A stretch of 64,000 nucleotides of DNA. It comes from Rhodococcus jostii RHA1. GTDB taxonomy: Bacteria; Actinomycetota; Actinomycetes; Mycobacteriales; Mycobacteriaceae. Position numbers and translations under genes: made by a program. The stretch lies in NCBI RefSeq assembly GCF_000014565.1, contig NC_008269.1, positions 186,001-250,000 on the forward strand, given 5' to 3'. Positions 9,530 to 20,127 of the stretch are shown piece after piece; within the stretch, counting starts at the first letter, position 1, and every line of letters begins with the position of its first letter. The notes under the pieces were generated by a model. It was not told the origin of the DNA. It saw nothing but the letters and a program-made list of their open reading frames with translations, and did no database searches.

Positions 9530-9716
9530 GGTGAATGGCAGGCGGGCGCATACGAAGTCGTGCACGTGTAGACATCGATGGGACTGGGTCGACGCGCCTT
9601 CTGGTGCGTCGCAGTTCGACGTCCGGTGTGGCGGGGGGAGGCGATCATCCACGTCCACTGAACCGTCTAAGCTGCATCGGATCTCGGTGACGGCACCGGC
9701 AGTAATAGAGGAGTTC

Positions 9717-10752
<1,036 letters not shown>

Positions 10753-10982
10753 GACCGCGCAGGGCGCGGGAGCGACGCGAACCGTTGCGGTGTCCCGACG
10801 AAGCCGCTGCGGTCATCGCGATCGGGCCCTCCGAGAGATCAGCCCGCCACCCTGGCGCACTCACCGTGACCGCACCGACACGACGGGACGGCGGCGGCTC
10901 GGCGACGCACGCCGTGAGAGCCCTCTCCCATCGGCGATGTATACCGGCTGACCGATACACATGATCCGGTTTGTCTGATTAC

Positions 10983-11441
10983 ATGCCCTGGGTGAAGAAG
11001 ACGACCTTTGCGATCACCCTGATCGTCGGCGCTGTGCTCGTGACCGGATGCGGAAGCAGCAAGACCGAGTCCAGCACCACACCGACCACGACAGCGTCCG
11101 TTGCCCGAGTCGTCGACGCATCGAGTGCCAGACCGGCCACCACCTCACGACCGGCACCGACGACGACCACGGTTGCCGCTCCGGTCAGCACCTCACCGGC
11201 TGCCGTGCAGCCGGTCGCCCCGGTAGTTCCCACCACCACTATTGCCGTGGCGCCACCACCGGCGCCGGTCGTGATTCCGACGAGCCCGCCCGCGGCCCTC
11301 CCGCCCGTACCGAAATCGACGGTCAGCTACGGATCTTGCGATGAAGTGCGAGCCGCCGGCGCCGCCCCGATCTACAAGGGTGAGCCCGGATATTCGACGA
11401 AGCTCGACCGCGACAAGGACGGAATCGCCTGCGACAAGTGA
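10983..11441 (+). CDS. Lipoprotein with C-terminal excalibur calcium-binding domain
   Basis: The 152-residue product has a signal peptide (MPWVKKTTFAITLIVGAVL) with lipobox VTGC, a long Thr/Pro/Ala-rich linker and a terminal excalibur motif (YKGEPGYSTKLDRDKDGIACDK) with the DxDxDGxxC calcium site. It should be anchored on the outer face of the membrane. I chose ATG 10983 because it puts the charged residues right before the hydrophobic core; TTG 10971 is an alternative. No strong ribosome binding site is visible. It follows a broken gene of similar style. Confidence 0.85.
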   Translation: MPWVKKTTFAITLIVGAVLVTGCGSSKTESSTTPTTTASVARVVDASSARPATTSRPAPTTTTVAAPVSTSPAAVQPVAPVVPTTTIAVAPPPAPVVIPTSPPAALPPVPKSTVSYGSCDEVRAAGAAPIYKGEPGYSTKLDRDKDGIACDK

Positions 11442-12067
11442 CACGTCGCGGAGCTTCCCTGAAACGTCGCCCGCGCTCGGCGCACTCGGCGGCACCCCGT
11501 GAGGACCGGACGCACACAGGACCGCAGTGTCAGGCTTGCATGCGCCAGCTGAGCTGATCCGCACCACCTCCGGTAATCCCACAGTCGGGCCGTCACGCCC
11601 CTGAGTGCCGTCGACCGGCCACCCGCGGATAAGTGCCGCTGATGTGGACGCCATCGCCGTCCATCACTGTTTCGGTCTTCGTGGGTGCCACCGTCGCCGT
11701 TCCGCTGCTCGGCGATATCTCAGGGTCCAGTTCACCCCAGACGAAACGGGGCACGCACGTGCCTCGGTGTGCAGATTGCCCGCCGACCGTGGATGCCCGC
11801 TGCGTGTCCGGCCGAGTCATTTACTGGGTATACAGACAGCGCGCACACCCTTCTGGTAGCACCAGAACCGACTCCAGTCGAGGTGCCGGGATCGCTCACT
11901 ACTCAAGGCAGACAACCGTTCACGCGCCGCGCGAACCGGTTTGCACCGAAATCGCGCGTCCTCTCGCATGACCGAATCCCCACGATCTATGGTGAGCGTG
12001 CTCGAACATCTGCGGGGGTGGCACACATCTGTATGCATGCCCCTATCCCCTGTGTGAAAGGACCCCC
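11442..12067. other. 626-bp stretch without a convincing gene
   Basis: Short open frames occur on both strands but none reads like a protein family or has a good ribosome binding site. The last 60 bases hold the leader of TerD. No tRNA or clear hairpin seen. Confidence 0.4.
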
Positions 12068-12643
12068 ATGGGCGTCACCCTTGCCAAAGGCGGCAACGTA
12101 TCCCTCGACAAGCAGGCCCCGAACCTGACCGCGGTCGCGGTCGGATTGGGCTGGGACGCGCGATCGACCACCGGCCACGAATTCGACCTCGACGCCAGCG
12201 CTCTGGCAACGGGCGAGAACAAGAAGGTCCTGTCGGATCAGCACTTCGTGTTCTACAACAACCTGCGCTCCCCGGACGGGTCGATCCAGCACGAAGGGGA
12301 CAACCTCACCGGCGAGGGCGACGGTGACGACGAGGTGATCAACGTCGACCTCAAGGCCGTGCCGCCGAACGTCACCAACATCTTCTTCCCCGTCTCCATC
12401 CATGAGGCAGAACTGCGTGGTCAGAACTTCGGGCAGGTCACCAACGCGTTCATCCGCGTCGTCGATCGCAGTACCGGCAACGAACTGGTCCGCTACGACC
12501 TGTCCGAGGACGCATCCAGCGAGACCGCGATGACCTTCGGTGAGCTCTACCGGCACAACGGGGAGTGGAAGTTCCGTGCCATCGGCCAGGGCTACGCGTC
12601 CGGGCTGTCCGGTATCGCCCGCGACTACGGCGTCAACATCTGA
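12068..12643 (+). CDS. terD: TerD-family tellurite/stress protein
   Basis: The 191-residue protein begins [15 protein letters not shown] and includes [49 protein letters not shown] and [20 protein letters not shown]. These are the standard TerD signatures, including the acidic DLD and GDGDDE clusters that bind calcium. Length is normal. TerD proteins act with TerC in resistance to tellurite and other envelope stresses. GAAAGG lies six bases before the ATG. A perfect hairpin follows the stop directly, so it is probably transcribed largely on its own. Confidence 0.95.
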   Translation: MGVTLAKGGNVSLDKQAPNLTAVAVGLGWDARSTTGHEFDLDASALATGENKKVLSDQHFVFYNNLRSPDGSIQHEGDNLTGEGDGDDEVINVDLKAVPPNVTNIFFPVSIHEAELRGQNFGQVTNAFIRVVDRSTGNELVRYDLSEDASSETAMTFGELYRHNGEWKFRAIGQGYASGLSGIARDYGVNI

Positions 12644-12659
12644 CCCACCTCAGTGGGTC
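12642..12659 (+). terminator. Hairpin directly after terD
   Basis: GACCCAC and GTGGGTC pair perfectly across a CTCA loop, starting inside the terD stop codon. There is no T-run, as is common in actinobacteria. It may limit read-through into the TerC-like gene. Confidence 0.6.
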
Positions 12660-12769
12660 GGGGAGGGCCCGCACCACGCGTCCGCGCCCTCCCCCTGGCG
12701 TTCGGCCCGCTGGTGTTCACACCATTGCAGTAGCCACCCTGCATGCCCACTAGAGAAAGGCCACGCTTC

Positions 12770-13912
12770 GTGGTTCTGCGAATATTCGGTCTCTCCTTCG
12801 CTGTGACGGTGATCTCCCTCATCATCGCCGCGATCTACGGAGGCCCCCAGGCCGTCCTGCTCGTGGTGATCCTCTCGATCCTCGAGATCTCGCTGTCCTT
12901 CGACAACGCCGTCATCAACGCCACCGTCCTGCGCCGCATGAGCGAGTTCTGGCAGAAGATCTTCCTCACCGTCGGCATCGTCATCGCGGTGTTCGGCATG
13001 CGCCTGGTCTTCCCCCTCGTCATCGTCTGGCTGGCCTCCGGCCTCGGCCCCGTCGCCGCCCTCGACCTGGCACTCAACCCGCCCGCCGACGGTGCCGCGT
13101 ACTTCCCCGACGGCAGCGCCAGCTACGAAACCCTGCTCACCGACGCCCACCCGCAGATCGCGGCGTTCGGCGGCATGTTCCTGCTGATGCTGTTCCTCGG
13201 CTTCATCCTCGAAGAGCGCGAGATCACCTGGCTGTCCTGGCTGGAGAAGCCCCTCGCCCGCGCAGGCAAGCTCGACCAGCTCGCCGTCATCATCGCCGGC
13301 GCCCTGCTGCTGATCACCGCTGCGTACATCGCCCCCGAGGACACCGTCTCCACGGTGATGATCGCCGGCGTCCTCGGCATGGTCACCTACATCGCCGTCA
13401 ACGGTCTCGGTGAGCTGTTCAACACTCCCGAGGGAGACGAAGACGGCGAACTGGTCGAAGGGTCCAAGGGCGGACCGACCGAGCTGGCCAAGGCCACCGG
13501 TAAAGCCGGGTTCTTCCTGTTCCTCTACCTCGAGGTCCTCGACGCGTCGTTCTCCTTCGACGGTGTCATCGGCGCCTTCGCGATCACGTCCGACCCGATC
13601 ATCATCGCCCTCGGCCTCGGCTTCGTCGGCGCGATGTTCGTCCGTTCCATCACCGTGTTCCTGGTCCGCAAGGGAACCCTGTCGGACTACGTGTACCTCG
13701 AGCACGGCGCCCACTGGGCCATCGGCGCACTGGCCGTGATCCTGCTGGTGTCCATCGGCTACCACGTCAACGAGAACGTCACCGGCCTCGTCGGTGTCGC
13801 CCTCATCGGCGCCGCGTTCATCTCCAGCATCATCCGCAACCGCCGCACCCTCGAACCGATCGAGGCGACCGGTGAGCGGGACGACGAACCGGAGAAGGCC
13901 AGCGTCGGCTGA
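12770..13912 (+). CDS. TerC-like integral membrane protein (DUF475)
   Basis: The 380-residue protein has about nine hydrophobic segments and the paired acidic membrane motifs EISLSFDNAVINATVL and EVLDASFSFDGVIGA, characteristic of TerC/DUF475 proteins, which are thought to move metal ions. GTG 12770 is preferred because AGAAAGG lies nine bases upstream and the protein then starts VVLRIFGLSF; ATG 12743 has no ribosome binding site. It sits between two Ter-domain genes and likely forms a membrane complex with them. A long perfect hairpin follows. Confidence 0.85.
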   Translation: MVLRIFGLSFAVTVISLIIAAIYGGPQAVLLVVILSILEISLSFDNAVINATVLRRMSEFWQKIFLTVGIVIAVFGMRLVFPLVIVWLASGLGPVAALDLALNPPADGAAYFPDGSASYETLLTDAHPQIAAFGGMFLLMLFLGFILEEREITWLSWLEKPLARAGKLDQLAVIIAGALLLITAAYIAPEDTVSTVMIAGVLGMVTYIAVNGLGELFNTPEGDEDGELVEGSKGGPTELAKATGKAGFFLFLYLEVLDASFSFDGVIGAFAITSDPIIIALGLGFVGAMFVRSITVFLVRKGTLSDYVYLEHGAHWAIGALAVILLVSIGYHVNENVTGLVGVALIGAAFISSIIRNRRTLEPIEATGERDDEPEKASVG

Positions 13913-13949
13913 CGCGCCTCACCCGCGACCGGATCCGACCGATCTCAAC

Positions 13950-13987
13950 GGTGCACCCTGCCGCGCCACGCCGCGGCAGGGTGCACC
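13950..13987 (+). terminator. 16-bp perfect-stem hairpin after the TerC-like gene
   Basis: GGTGCACCCTGCCGCG pairs exactly with its complement at 13972-13987 across a six-base loop, 37 bases after the stop codon. This is a strong terminator candidate before the next Ter gene. Confidence 0.8.
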
Positions 13988-14067
13988 CCCGGAACACGAG
14001 CGCCCCCGGTGCCGGCCAAGCCTGGCGAGCAGCACCTTTCATCCGACGCAACACGCAGGAGAGACCC

Positions 14068-15255
14068 ATGACGTCGCTTGTCCGCGGCCAGAACACCCCA
14101 CTGACCTCACCGCAGCTGACCGTCACCGTGTCCGGTGTCACCCCCGGGTCGGTCGACCTCATGGTCTTCCAGGTCACCACCACCGGGAACGTACGCAGCG
14201 ACAGCGATTTCGTCTTCTTCAACCAACCCGCCTCCCCCGAGGGAGCGGTCCGGCTCACCGGCCCCAGCACCGTCGACGTCGACGTCACCAAAGTGCCCCA
14301 CAGCATCGACAGGCTGCGTCTGGCGGTGAGCATGGACGACTCCGCTCCCGGCAGCCTCGCCGCCATCCCCGGTCTCGGCGTCACACTGGGTTCGGTCTCA
14401 GCCCCAGCCCTCGGCCTGACCACTGAACGGGCCGCCGTCCTCGCCGAGATCTACCGGCGCGGTGAGCAATGGAAGATCCGGAACGTCTCCGCCGGCTGGG
14501 ATACCGGCCTCAAGGCCCTCGTCACCGAACACGGTGTCGTCGTCGACGACGCCCCCAGCCACCCGCCGGCCCCCACATACCCGTCCACTCCCCCAGCCCA
14601 GCCGCCCGCGCCCGTCATTGCGCCCCCGGCGCCCACCCCCACGCCGGCGCCGCAACCGCGGGTCCAGCGCAGCAAGATCACCCTCACCAAGGCCAGCCCC
14701 ACCGTGTCCCTCGCCAAGGGCGGCGACACCGGAACGATGCGGGTCAACCTCAACTGGACCCGCGGCCGGCGGGGCCTCTTCGGCGGCAATGGCGCGATCG
14801 ACCTCGACCTCGCATGCCTGTACCAACTCAACGACGGATCCAAGGGTGTCGTGCAAGCACTCGGCAACGCGTTCGGCGACCTGCACTACCCGCCCTACAT
14901 CGCCCTCGACGGCGACGACAGATCCGGAACCAACGCCGGCGGCGAAAACCTCCACATCAACCTCGCCCACCTCGCCGACTTCAAACGCATCCTCATCTTC
15001 GCCTACATCTACGACGGCACCCCGAACTGGTCCGCCGCCGACGGCATCGTCACCCTGTACCCACCCCACGGCCCCGAAGTGGAAGTACGCCTCGACTCCC
15101 CCGACAACCGCGCCCGATCCTGCGCCATCGCCCTCCTGAAAAACGAACGCAACGAACTGACCGTCACCCGAGAAGTCCGGTACATCAACGGAACCCAATC
15201 CGACATCTCCAAGGCCTACCGCTGGGGCCTGAAATGGACCGCCGGGCGGAAATGA
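14068..15255 (+). CDS. Double Ter-domain stress protein with Pro-rich linker (TerA/TerF-like)
   Basis: ATG 14068 follows AGGAGAGACCC. The 395-residue protein has an N-terminal TerD-like half (SDSDFVFFNQPASPEGAVRL, AEIYRRGEQWKIRNV), a proline-rich linker around residues 175-205, and a C-terminal TerA-like half (KGGDTGTMRVNLNW, IDLDLACLYQLNDGSKG, YIALDGDDRSGTNAGGENL, VRYINGTQSDISKAYRWGL). Both halves carry acidic calcium-binding patches. It completes the local ter set. The linker probably lets the halves bind separate partners. Intact. Confidence 0.85.
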   Translation: MTSLVRGQNTPLTSPQLTVTVSGVTPGSVDLMVFQVTTTGNVRSDSDFVFFNQPASPEGAVRLTGPSTVDVDVTKVPHSIDRLRLAVSMDDSAPGSLAAIPGLGVTLGSVSAPALGLTTERAAVLAEIYRRGEQWKIRNVSAGWDTGLKALVTEHGVVVDDAPSHPPAPTYPSTPPAQPPAPVIAPPAPTPTPAPQPRVQRSKITLTKASPTVSLAKGGDTGTMRVNLNWTRGRRGLFGGNGAIDLDLACLYQLNDGSKGVVQALGNAFGDLHYPPYIALDGDDRSGTNAGGENLHINLAHLADFKRILIFAYIYDGTPNWSAADGIVTLYPPHGPEVEVRLDSPDNRARSCAIALLKNERNELTVTREVRYINGTQSDISKAYRWGLKWTAGRK

Positions 15256-15670
15256 CCGCACCCGTGGGGACCGATCGAGAGGTGATCGCCGCCGGACGGA
15301 TACCCACACCACGGAAACCGCACCGCGCTGTCAGCACGAGTGACGGGCAGGATGGCCGACTTGGCGAAGCTGGTCGACGTCGCCTGACCGAGAGAAGGAC
15401 CCATCGCACAGCGACATACCATTCGGCAGATGCTGCCCGAGTGCTGGATCCGCCCGTTGGAATGGTGGGGGCGTTGGATTGGCGGAGACCCACAGATGCG
15501 GCAGGCTGCGGGTCCCCGCCCGCGCCGGACGTCTCGGGGAGGACACCCGAGTGAGACGTCCAGCGAGTCTGGGGCAGGATCAATCGGTCTTTCAGGTCGT
15601 CGCTCTCGGAATGTCAGAGTTCCACCGGCGAGCAGCCACACAATGGTGTCGAGATCGAGCAGTTGCGACG
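15256..15670. other. 415-bp stretch without a convincing gene
   Basis: Open frames exist on the minus strand but read as Arg/Pro-rich text without family features. I see no RNA gene. Confidence 0.4.
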
Positions 15671-15922
15671 TCACGGCGCTTGTGACGGCGACTCCTCGCT
15701 GGGGTTCGCGCGAACCGAGTCTCGGAGCAACTGCAGTGACCGCTGGTGTGCTCGTGCGGCTTGGGCGCTGTCTCGGGCTCCGTCTGGTCCTGCTCGCAAC
15801 GAGTCGTGTTCGTATTGGCGTGATTGCGCTTCGTACCATGCGGCCATGGTCTCGGCGCTCGCGCCCGGAGCGGGTCGGGTTATGGACAGTGCAGTCAACT
15901 CGATCAGGGTATTCGAGTCCAT
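15671..15922 (-). CDS. Small hypothetical protein, 83 aa
   Basis: ATG 15922 is preceded by AAGGTG at a suitable distance. The product (MDSNTLIELTALSITRPAPG..., then AAWYEAQSRQYEHDSLRAG and AQAARAHQRSLQLLRDSV) has a balanced, helical and charged composition that looks like a real protein. I do not recognise a family. It lies between the ter genes and the sugar transporter and faces the transporter's direction. Confidence 0.45.
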   Translation of the reverse strand: MDSNTLIELTALSITRPAPGASAETMAAWYEAQSRQYEHDSLRAGPDGARDSAQAARAHQRSLQLLRDSVRANPSEESPSQAP

Positions 15923-16065
15923 TGACAATCACCTTGTCATGAAATGTTCGCTAATGATGCCAGGTAGTACTCACGCCTGTCGGTGAGCGGGACCGGCGAT
16001 GTCAGTTGGTCTTTTTCAGACGAAAGCCTGCGGATCGCGGCCTTCAGGAGTACTGAGGATGTGGT

Positions 16066-17103
16066 TCACTTCTTCTTCGCGAGGGCGACCGCAATGATAA
16101 TGATGATGCCTTGGATGATGATCTGCTGGCTCACGTCCAGCCCGGCGAGGATCAGCCCATTGTTGATGAGGCCGATGAAGACTGCTCCGATCGCCGATCC
16201 GATGACTCTGCCGTAGCCGCCGAAGAGGCTGGTCCCGCCCAGAACAACGGCGGCGATAACGGAGAGCTCGTCCCCGGTGCCCCATTGATACCGGCCCGAC
16301 TGAAGGCGGCCCGCGTAGAGCATTCCGGCGATGCTGGCGACGATGGCGGAGATCAACAGCACGTAGAAGGTGATCCTTTTGGTGCGGACGCCGGTGAAGC
16401 GTGCTGCGGTCTCGTTTCCTCCGGCGGCCAGTACCTGCCGTCCGAATGCTGTCTTGTTCATCACCACGACACCGATGAGGACGAAGAGTCCTGCCCAGAG
16501 CAGGAGGGAGGGAACGGGTCCGAAGTCTCCGGACCCGAACAGATTGGTGAAGGCCTTGTTCAGGATGGGCACCGGCTGGAAGTTGGAGATCCATTGCGCA
16601 ACTCCGGCTGCGATGCCCAGCATTGCGAGGGTCACCAGGAAGGACGGCAAGCCCAGGATTGCGACGAGGCCCCCGTTGATGGTGCCGACCACTACGCCGG
16701 TGCCGAGTCCTGCCAGCACTCCGACCAGGACGCTGCCGGTCGACGAGATGGTCATGGCAGTGACGACACTGGACAGTCCGGCAACGGATCCGATCGAGAG
16801 ATCGATCTGGGCGGCGGCGATCACGAAGGTTCCGGCTACCGCCATGACGGCGATGATGGCGGTTTGTCTGACGATGTTGAGCAAGTTGCTGGTCAGCAGA
16901 AAGCCGTCATCGCGTAGGAAGACTGTGAACAGTAGGAAGATGACGACGAAGCCGATGTAGATTGCGAAGTCGCGCCACTCGAGTTTGCCGAATCGTGCTG
17001 CGATGCTCGGTCGGCCGGGGTCAGGAAGCGCTGCGATGCCTGAGGTGGAGGTCGGCTCCTCCGCCCCGGCCGTGGCGTTCGAGGTGGTGGCTTTGGTGGG
17101 CAT
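16066..17103 (-). CDS. Ribose-type ABC transporter permease (RbsC family)
   Basis: The 345-residue membrane protein has about eight to ten hydrophobic segments after a soluble N-terminal 40 residues. It carries AAAQIDLSIGSVAGL, a hallmark of branched-chain/ribose-type permeases, and GGTSLFGGYGRVIGSAIGAVFIGLINNGL near the end. It should form the membrane channel for the importer encoded by the two upstream genes. AGGAG precedes the ATG, which is six bases after the ATPase stop. It is the last gene of the binding protein-ATPase-permease operon. Substrate is probably a small sugar or polyol (inference). Confidence 0.9.
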   Translation of the reverse strand: MPTKATTSNATAGAEEPTSTSGIAALPDPGRPSIAARFGKLEWRDFAIYIGFVVIFLLFTVFLRDDGFLLTSNLLNIVRQTAIIAVMAVAGTFVIAAAQIDLSIGSVAGLSSVVTAMTISSTGSVLVGVLAGLGTGVVVGTINGGLVAILGLPSFLVTLAMLGIAAGVAQWISNFQPVPILNKAFTNLFGSGDFGPVPSLLLWAGLFVLIGVVVMNKTAFGRQVLAAGGNETAARFTGVRTKRITFYVLLISAIVASIAGMLYAGRLQSGRYQWGTGDELSVIAAVVLGGTSLFGGYGRVIGSAIGAVFIGLINNGLILAGLDVSQQIIIQGIIIIIAVALAKKK

Positions 17104-17109
17104 GGGTGT

Positions 17110-18636
17110 TCACACTCCTTGGATGGCAAGCTGGAGCGACTCTTCGTCGGGGATGGTGTCGCGGGCGAAGTCGGCGTCGATTCGCCCTTGTCGCATGACA
17201 AGGACACGATCGACGACGGCGAGGAGTTCCTCGAGTTCGGACGAGATGAGGATGATCGCGGTACCCGCGTCGGCGAGGTCGAGTACGAGTTGCATGATGT
17301 CGGTTTTGGAGGCGATGTCGACGCCTGTGGTGGGTTCGTCGAGAATCAGCACTCGCGGTGGTACTCCCACCTCGCCGAGGCCGAGCCACTTGGAGATGAC
17401 GACCTTCTGTTGGTTTCCGCCGGACAGTCGGCCGACTGGTTGATCGATTGCGGTGGTGCGAATTCCGAGTCTGCGCGTGAGGTCTACGCAGAGGTCACGG
17501 CCTCTGTCGTCGTCGATGAACGGCCCTCGGGTCAAGCGGGTGAGGCTGGGTAGCAGCAGGTTGGTCCGGACCGAATGCTCGCGTACGAGGCCTTGCGATT
17601 GACGGTCCTCGGGTACGAGCATGACACCCGACTTGATGGCGTCGAGTGGCCGACGTGGGTTGATGGTTGTGCCGTCGACCACTATCCGACCCGAGTCGGC
17701 GCGGTCGATGCCGAACAGGCATCGTGCCAATTCCGTTCGGCCGCTCCCGATCAGCCCGGCCAGGCCGACGACCTCACCGGCTGCCACCTTGAATGAGACG
17801 TTGTCGAGACGGTTTCCCGCAGTCAGGTTCTCCACGGACAGGGTGATCTCACGCGGAGTGTCGGTATCACGCGTGGTTCTGGTGAAACCGTGCAAGATCT
17901 CTCGCCCGACAATGGATTCGGCGACTTGTTCCGGTGGGACTGCGGACACGGTGTCGGTGAGGACCCGGCGGCCGTCGCGGATGATGCTCAGGCGATCGGC
18001 GACACGCGCAATCTCGGCCATTCGATGGCTGATGTAGACGATCGAGATGCCTTGTGTCTTGAGCCTGGCGATGAGGGCGAACAGCGCTTCGACCTCGGAA
18101 TACGGGAGGCTGGCGGTCGGCTCGTCCATCACCAGGATCCGTGCTTGCATGCTCAGTGCCTTGGCGATCTCGGTGAGTTGCCAGTACCCGACGGGGAGAT
18201 CTCCGATCAGGCTGCGTGGATCGATGTCGGCGCCCATGCGGTCGAGGAGCGTCCTCGCCTGTCGGTTCAGACCTCGATCGTCGATGAGTCCGAAGTGGTG
18301 GGGTTCGCGACCGAGGAAAATGTTCTGTGCCACCGAGAGGCTCGGGATGAGGCTGAACTCTTGGAAGACCATGCCTATGCCCGCCGCCGTCGCATCGGAC
18401 GGTGAATGGAAATTTGCCGGTTCCCCGTTGATTGTGATCTCGCCCGCGTCGGCGCGGTGAACCCCTTGCAGGATCTTCATCAGCGTCGACTTTCCCGCGC
18501 CGTTGCCGCCGAGCAAGGCATGGACCTCGCCTTCACGTAGCTCGAAATCAACCCCGCGCAGGACGTCCACCTTGCCGAAGGATTTGTGGATGCCCCGCAT
18601 GGAGACCGCGATCGAGGCATCGTTCGCGGCTTTCAT
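17110..18636 (-). CDS. Sugar ABC transporter ATP-binding protein, two-domain (RbsA/MglA type)
   Basis: The 508-residue protein has two nucleotide-binding domains. The first has LLGGNGAGKSTLMK (Walker A) and ILVMDEPTASL (Walker B) with a non-canonical signature, LPVGYWQLTEIAKAL. The second has the degenerate GLIGSGRTEL common to this family, LSGGNQQKVVISKWL and VLILDEPTTGVD. I chose ATG 18636, which overlaps the stop of the binding-protein gene by ATGA; upstream in-frame sequence is antisense to that gene's end. It energises import through the permease that follows. Confidence 0.92.
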   Translation of the reverse strand: MKAANDASIAVSMRGIHKSFGKVDVLRGVDFELREGEVHALLGGNGAGKSTLMKILQGVHRADAGEITINGEPANFHSPSDATAAGIGMVFQEFSLIPSLSVAQNIFLGREPHHFGLIDDRGLNRQARTLLDRMGADIDPRSLIGDLPVGYWQLTEIAKALSMQARILVMDEPTASLPYSEVEALFALIARLKTQGISIVYISHRMAEIARVADRLSIIRDGRRVLTDTVSAVPPEQVAESIVGREILHGFTRTTRDTDTPREITLSVENLTAGNRLDNVSFKVAAGEVVGLAGLIGSGRTELARCLFGIDRADSGRIVVDGTTINPRRPLDAIKSGVMLVPEDRQSQGLVREHSVRTNLLLPSLTRLTRGPFIDDDRGRDLCVDLTRRLGIRTTAIDQPVGRLSGGNQQKVVISKWLGLGEVGVPPRVLILDEPTTGVDIASKTDIMQLVLDLADAGTAIILISSELEELLAVVDRVLVMRQGRIDADFARDTIPDEESLQLAIQGV

Positions 18637-19853
18637 CGTCCGCTGTCCAATGCCTGCTGGAGGTCGCTGGGGGCATCGGAGTGATACAGCGACTTCCATG
18701 AGTCGACAAGGTTGTCGCGAGTGACGGGGAGAGAGGGAAGTTCGACGAAGGCCGGAGCTGGTTTGCCCAGGAGCGCGTAGGCTGCGAGCTTCGCTTCGAC
18801 GGTTCCCTGGTCGTATGGTTGCGCGGCGGCAATCCCGGCGACGAATCCGTTCTGGGCCATGTCGATGGCGACGTTGTTTCCCAGGTCCACCGTCGTGACG
18901 GCAAGGGAGTCGCGTCCCGAGGCGCGTGCGGCATCGATGGCTCCCTCACACGGCGCGTCGAAGAAGCACCACACTCCGCCGAGTTGGGGGTGTTTGGTGA
19001 GCCACGCGTTGACGTTCGAGTTTCCCTCGCCCTTCCAGTCCGGACCCAGTAGTCCCTTGTTCTCGACGATGTCGATGTCGGGGTAGTCTTTCGCGATCGT
19101 CTCGGTGAAACCCTGTTCCCGCAGAACATTCGTCGGTGCCTGTGCGCCGTGGTGGATCACACCCACTTCGCCTCTGCCGCAGAGGGCTTTCGCCAACTGG
19201 TGTGCGCCGAGAACACCGGCTCCGTAGTTGTCGGTCGCGACGACGGAGACATAGTCCTGTCCCGGTTGGAAGTTCTCGGCCGGGTTCTCCATGAAGACGA
19301 TCTTGACGCCGGCGTCGGCGGCCTTCCGGTAGGCGGGCGCAAGCGCGACGGGGTCGAGGGAAGGGATCGACACGATGATGTTCGGTCTGGCCGAGAGTGC
19401 AGTTTCGATATCGGAAAACTGTTTGGCGGGATCGGCCTGGGCGTCGGTCTGGGCGACGATTCTGATGCCGAGCCTGTCGAACTCCGCCTTGAGCGCCTCG
19501 ACCTGGGCGTTGCTCCAGCTGTCCCCGGAGAAGTGCATCACGACCGCTGCTGTGGAGTTCATGGCGCGGATTTGGGTCACCTCGGCGTCGGTGAGCTCGA
19601 TCGATGTTGCCGGTACGGAGGTTTCACCGTAGGGGCCTTTGCCGATGACGTCACCGCTGGTGTATGCGGTGATCGCGGCGTCGTACGGGGTTGTGTCGCA
19701 GTTCGCGTTCGCAGTGCCGGTCGAGTTCGAGGCGCAGGCGGTGGCAGCGCCGGTGACGAGGAGTGCGGCGGCCACCAGGGCGTATCGGCGGCGGCCTGTC
19801 TGACGGTGATGTGCCGGTTTGGGGTTTCGGCTGTGTGCGGACGCGCGGGTCAT
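18633..19853 (-). CDS. Sugar ABC transporter substrate-binding lipoprotein (periplasmic-binding type 1)
   Basis: The 406-residue product has a basic N-terminus and a signal peptide ending at lipobox ATAC, then a type-1 sugar-binding fold: AAVVMHFSGDSWSNAQVEALKAEFDRLGI, QFSDIETALSARPNIIVSIPSL, GVKIVFMENP and DYVSVVATDNYGAG. ATG 19853 has AGAGGT upstream and gives a normal lipoprotein start. It is the first gene of a three-gene importer operon whose promoter lies around 19954-19982. The ligand cannot be told. The domain resembles ribose/rhamnose-type binding proteins. Confidence 0.9.
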   Translation of the reverse strand: MTRASAHSRNPKPAHHRQTGRRRYALVAAALLVTGAATACASNSTGTANANCDTTPYDAAITAYTSGDVIGKGPYGETSVPATSIELTDAEVTQIRAMNSTAAVVMHFSGDSWSNAQVEALKAEFDRLGIRIVAQTDAQADPAKQFSDIETALSARPNIIVSIPSLDPVALAPAYRKAADAGVKIVFMENPAENFQPGQDYVSVVATDNYGAGVLGAHQLAKALCGRGEVGVIHHGAQAPTNVLREQGFTETIAKDYPDIDIVENKGLLGPDWKGEGNSNVNAWLTKHPQLGGVWCFFDAPCEGAIDAARASGRDSLAVTTVDLGNNVAIDMAQNGFVAGIAAAQPYDQGTVEAKLAAYALLGKPAPAFVELPSLPVTRDNLVDSWKSLYHSDAPSDLQQALDSGR

Positions 19854-19943
19854 GCTGCACCTCTGTGATGTGTGATGGGAAGACTGTGGGTCGGTCAGCA
19901 AGCGTGGGTTTTCGAGGGCTCCGACAGCGGCTGACTCATTAAC

Positions 19944-19982
19944 GTCGATTTTCACTTTAATGTTGTCGATTCTCGACGTCAA
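19944..19982 (-). promoter_or_regulatory. Promoter/operator A of the ABC importer operon
   Basis: On the minus strand a -35 TTGACG (19982-19977) and a -10 TAAAGT (19959-19954) are 17 bases apart. Between them lies a palindrome, GTCGA-nnn-TCGAC, and another GTCG half site sits at 19944-19947. The same 39-bp layout recurs at 21683 and 30239. The likely binder is the ROK regulator encoded at 21763. Confidence 0.75.
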
Positions 19983-20074
19983 TGGTTTCGCGAGATCTCG
20001 GTCACACATATCCCGGTCTCGGATGACCGCGAAGGCCGTTGCAGGCGGAAATTGCCGGGCTACCTGATACAGCC

Positions 20075-20105
20075 TGGGCCGCCGAGCTTTTCGCTCGACG
20101 GCCCA
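20075..20105 (-). terminator. Hairpin downstream of the aldehyde dehydrogenase gene
   Basis: GGGCCGCCGAGC pairs with GCTCGACGGCCC (one mismatch) across a five-base loop, just past the stop at 20128. There is no T-run. It separates the dehydrogenase from the importer promoter. Confidence 0.6.
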
Positions 20106-20127
20106 TGGGAAGTGCAGCGCCGGCCCG

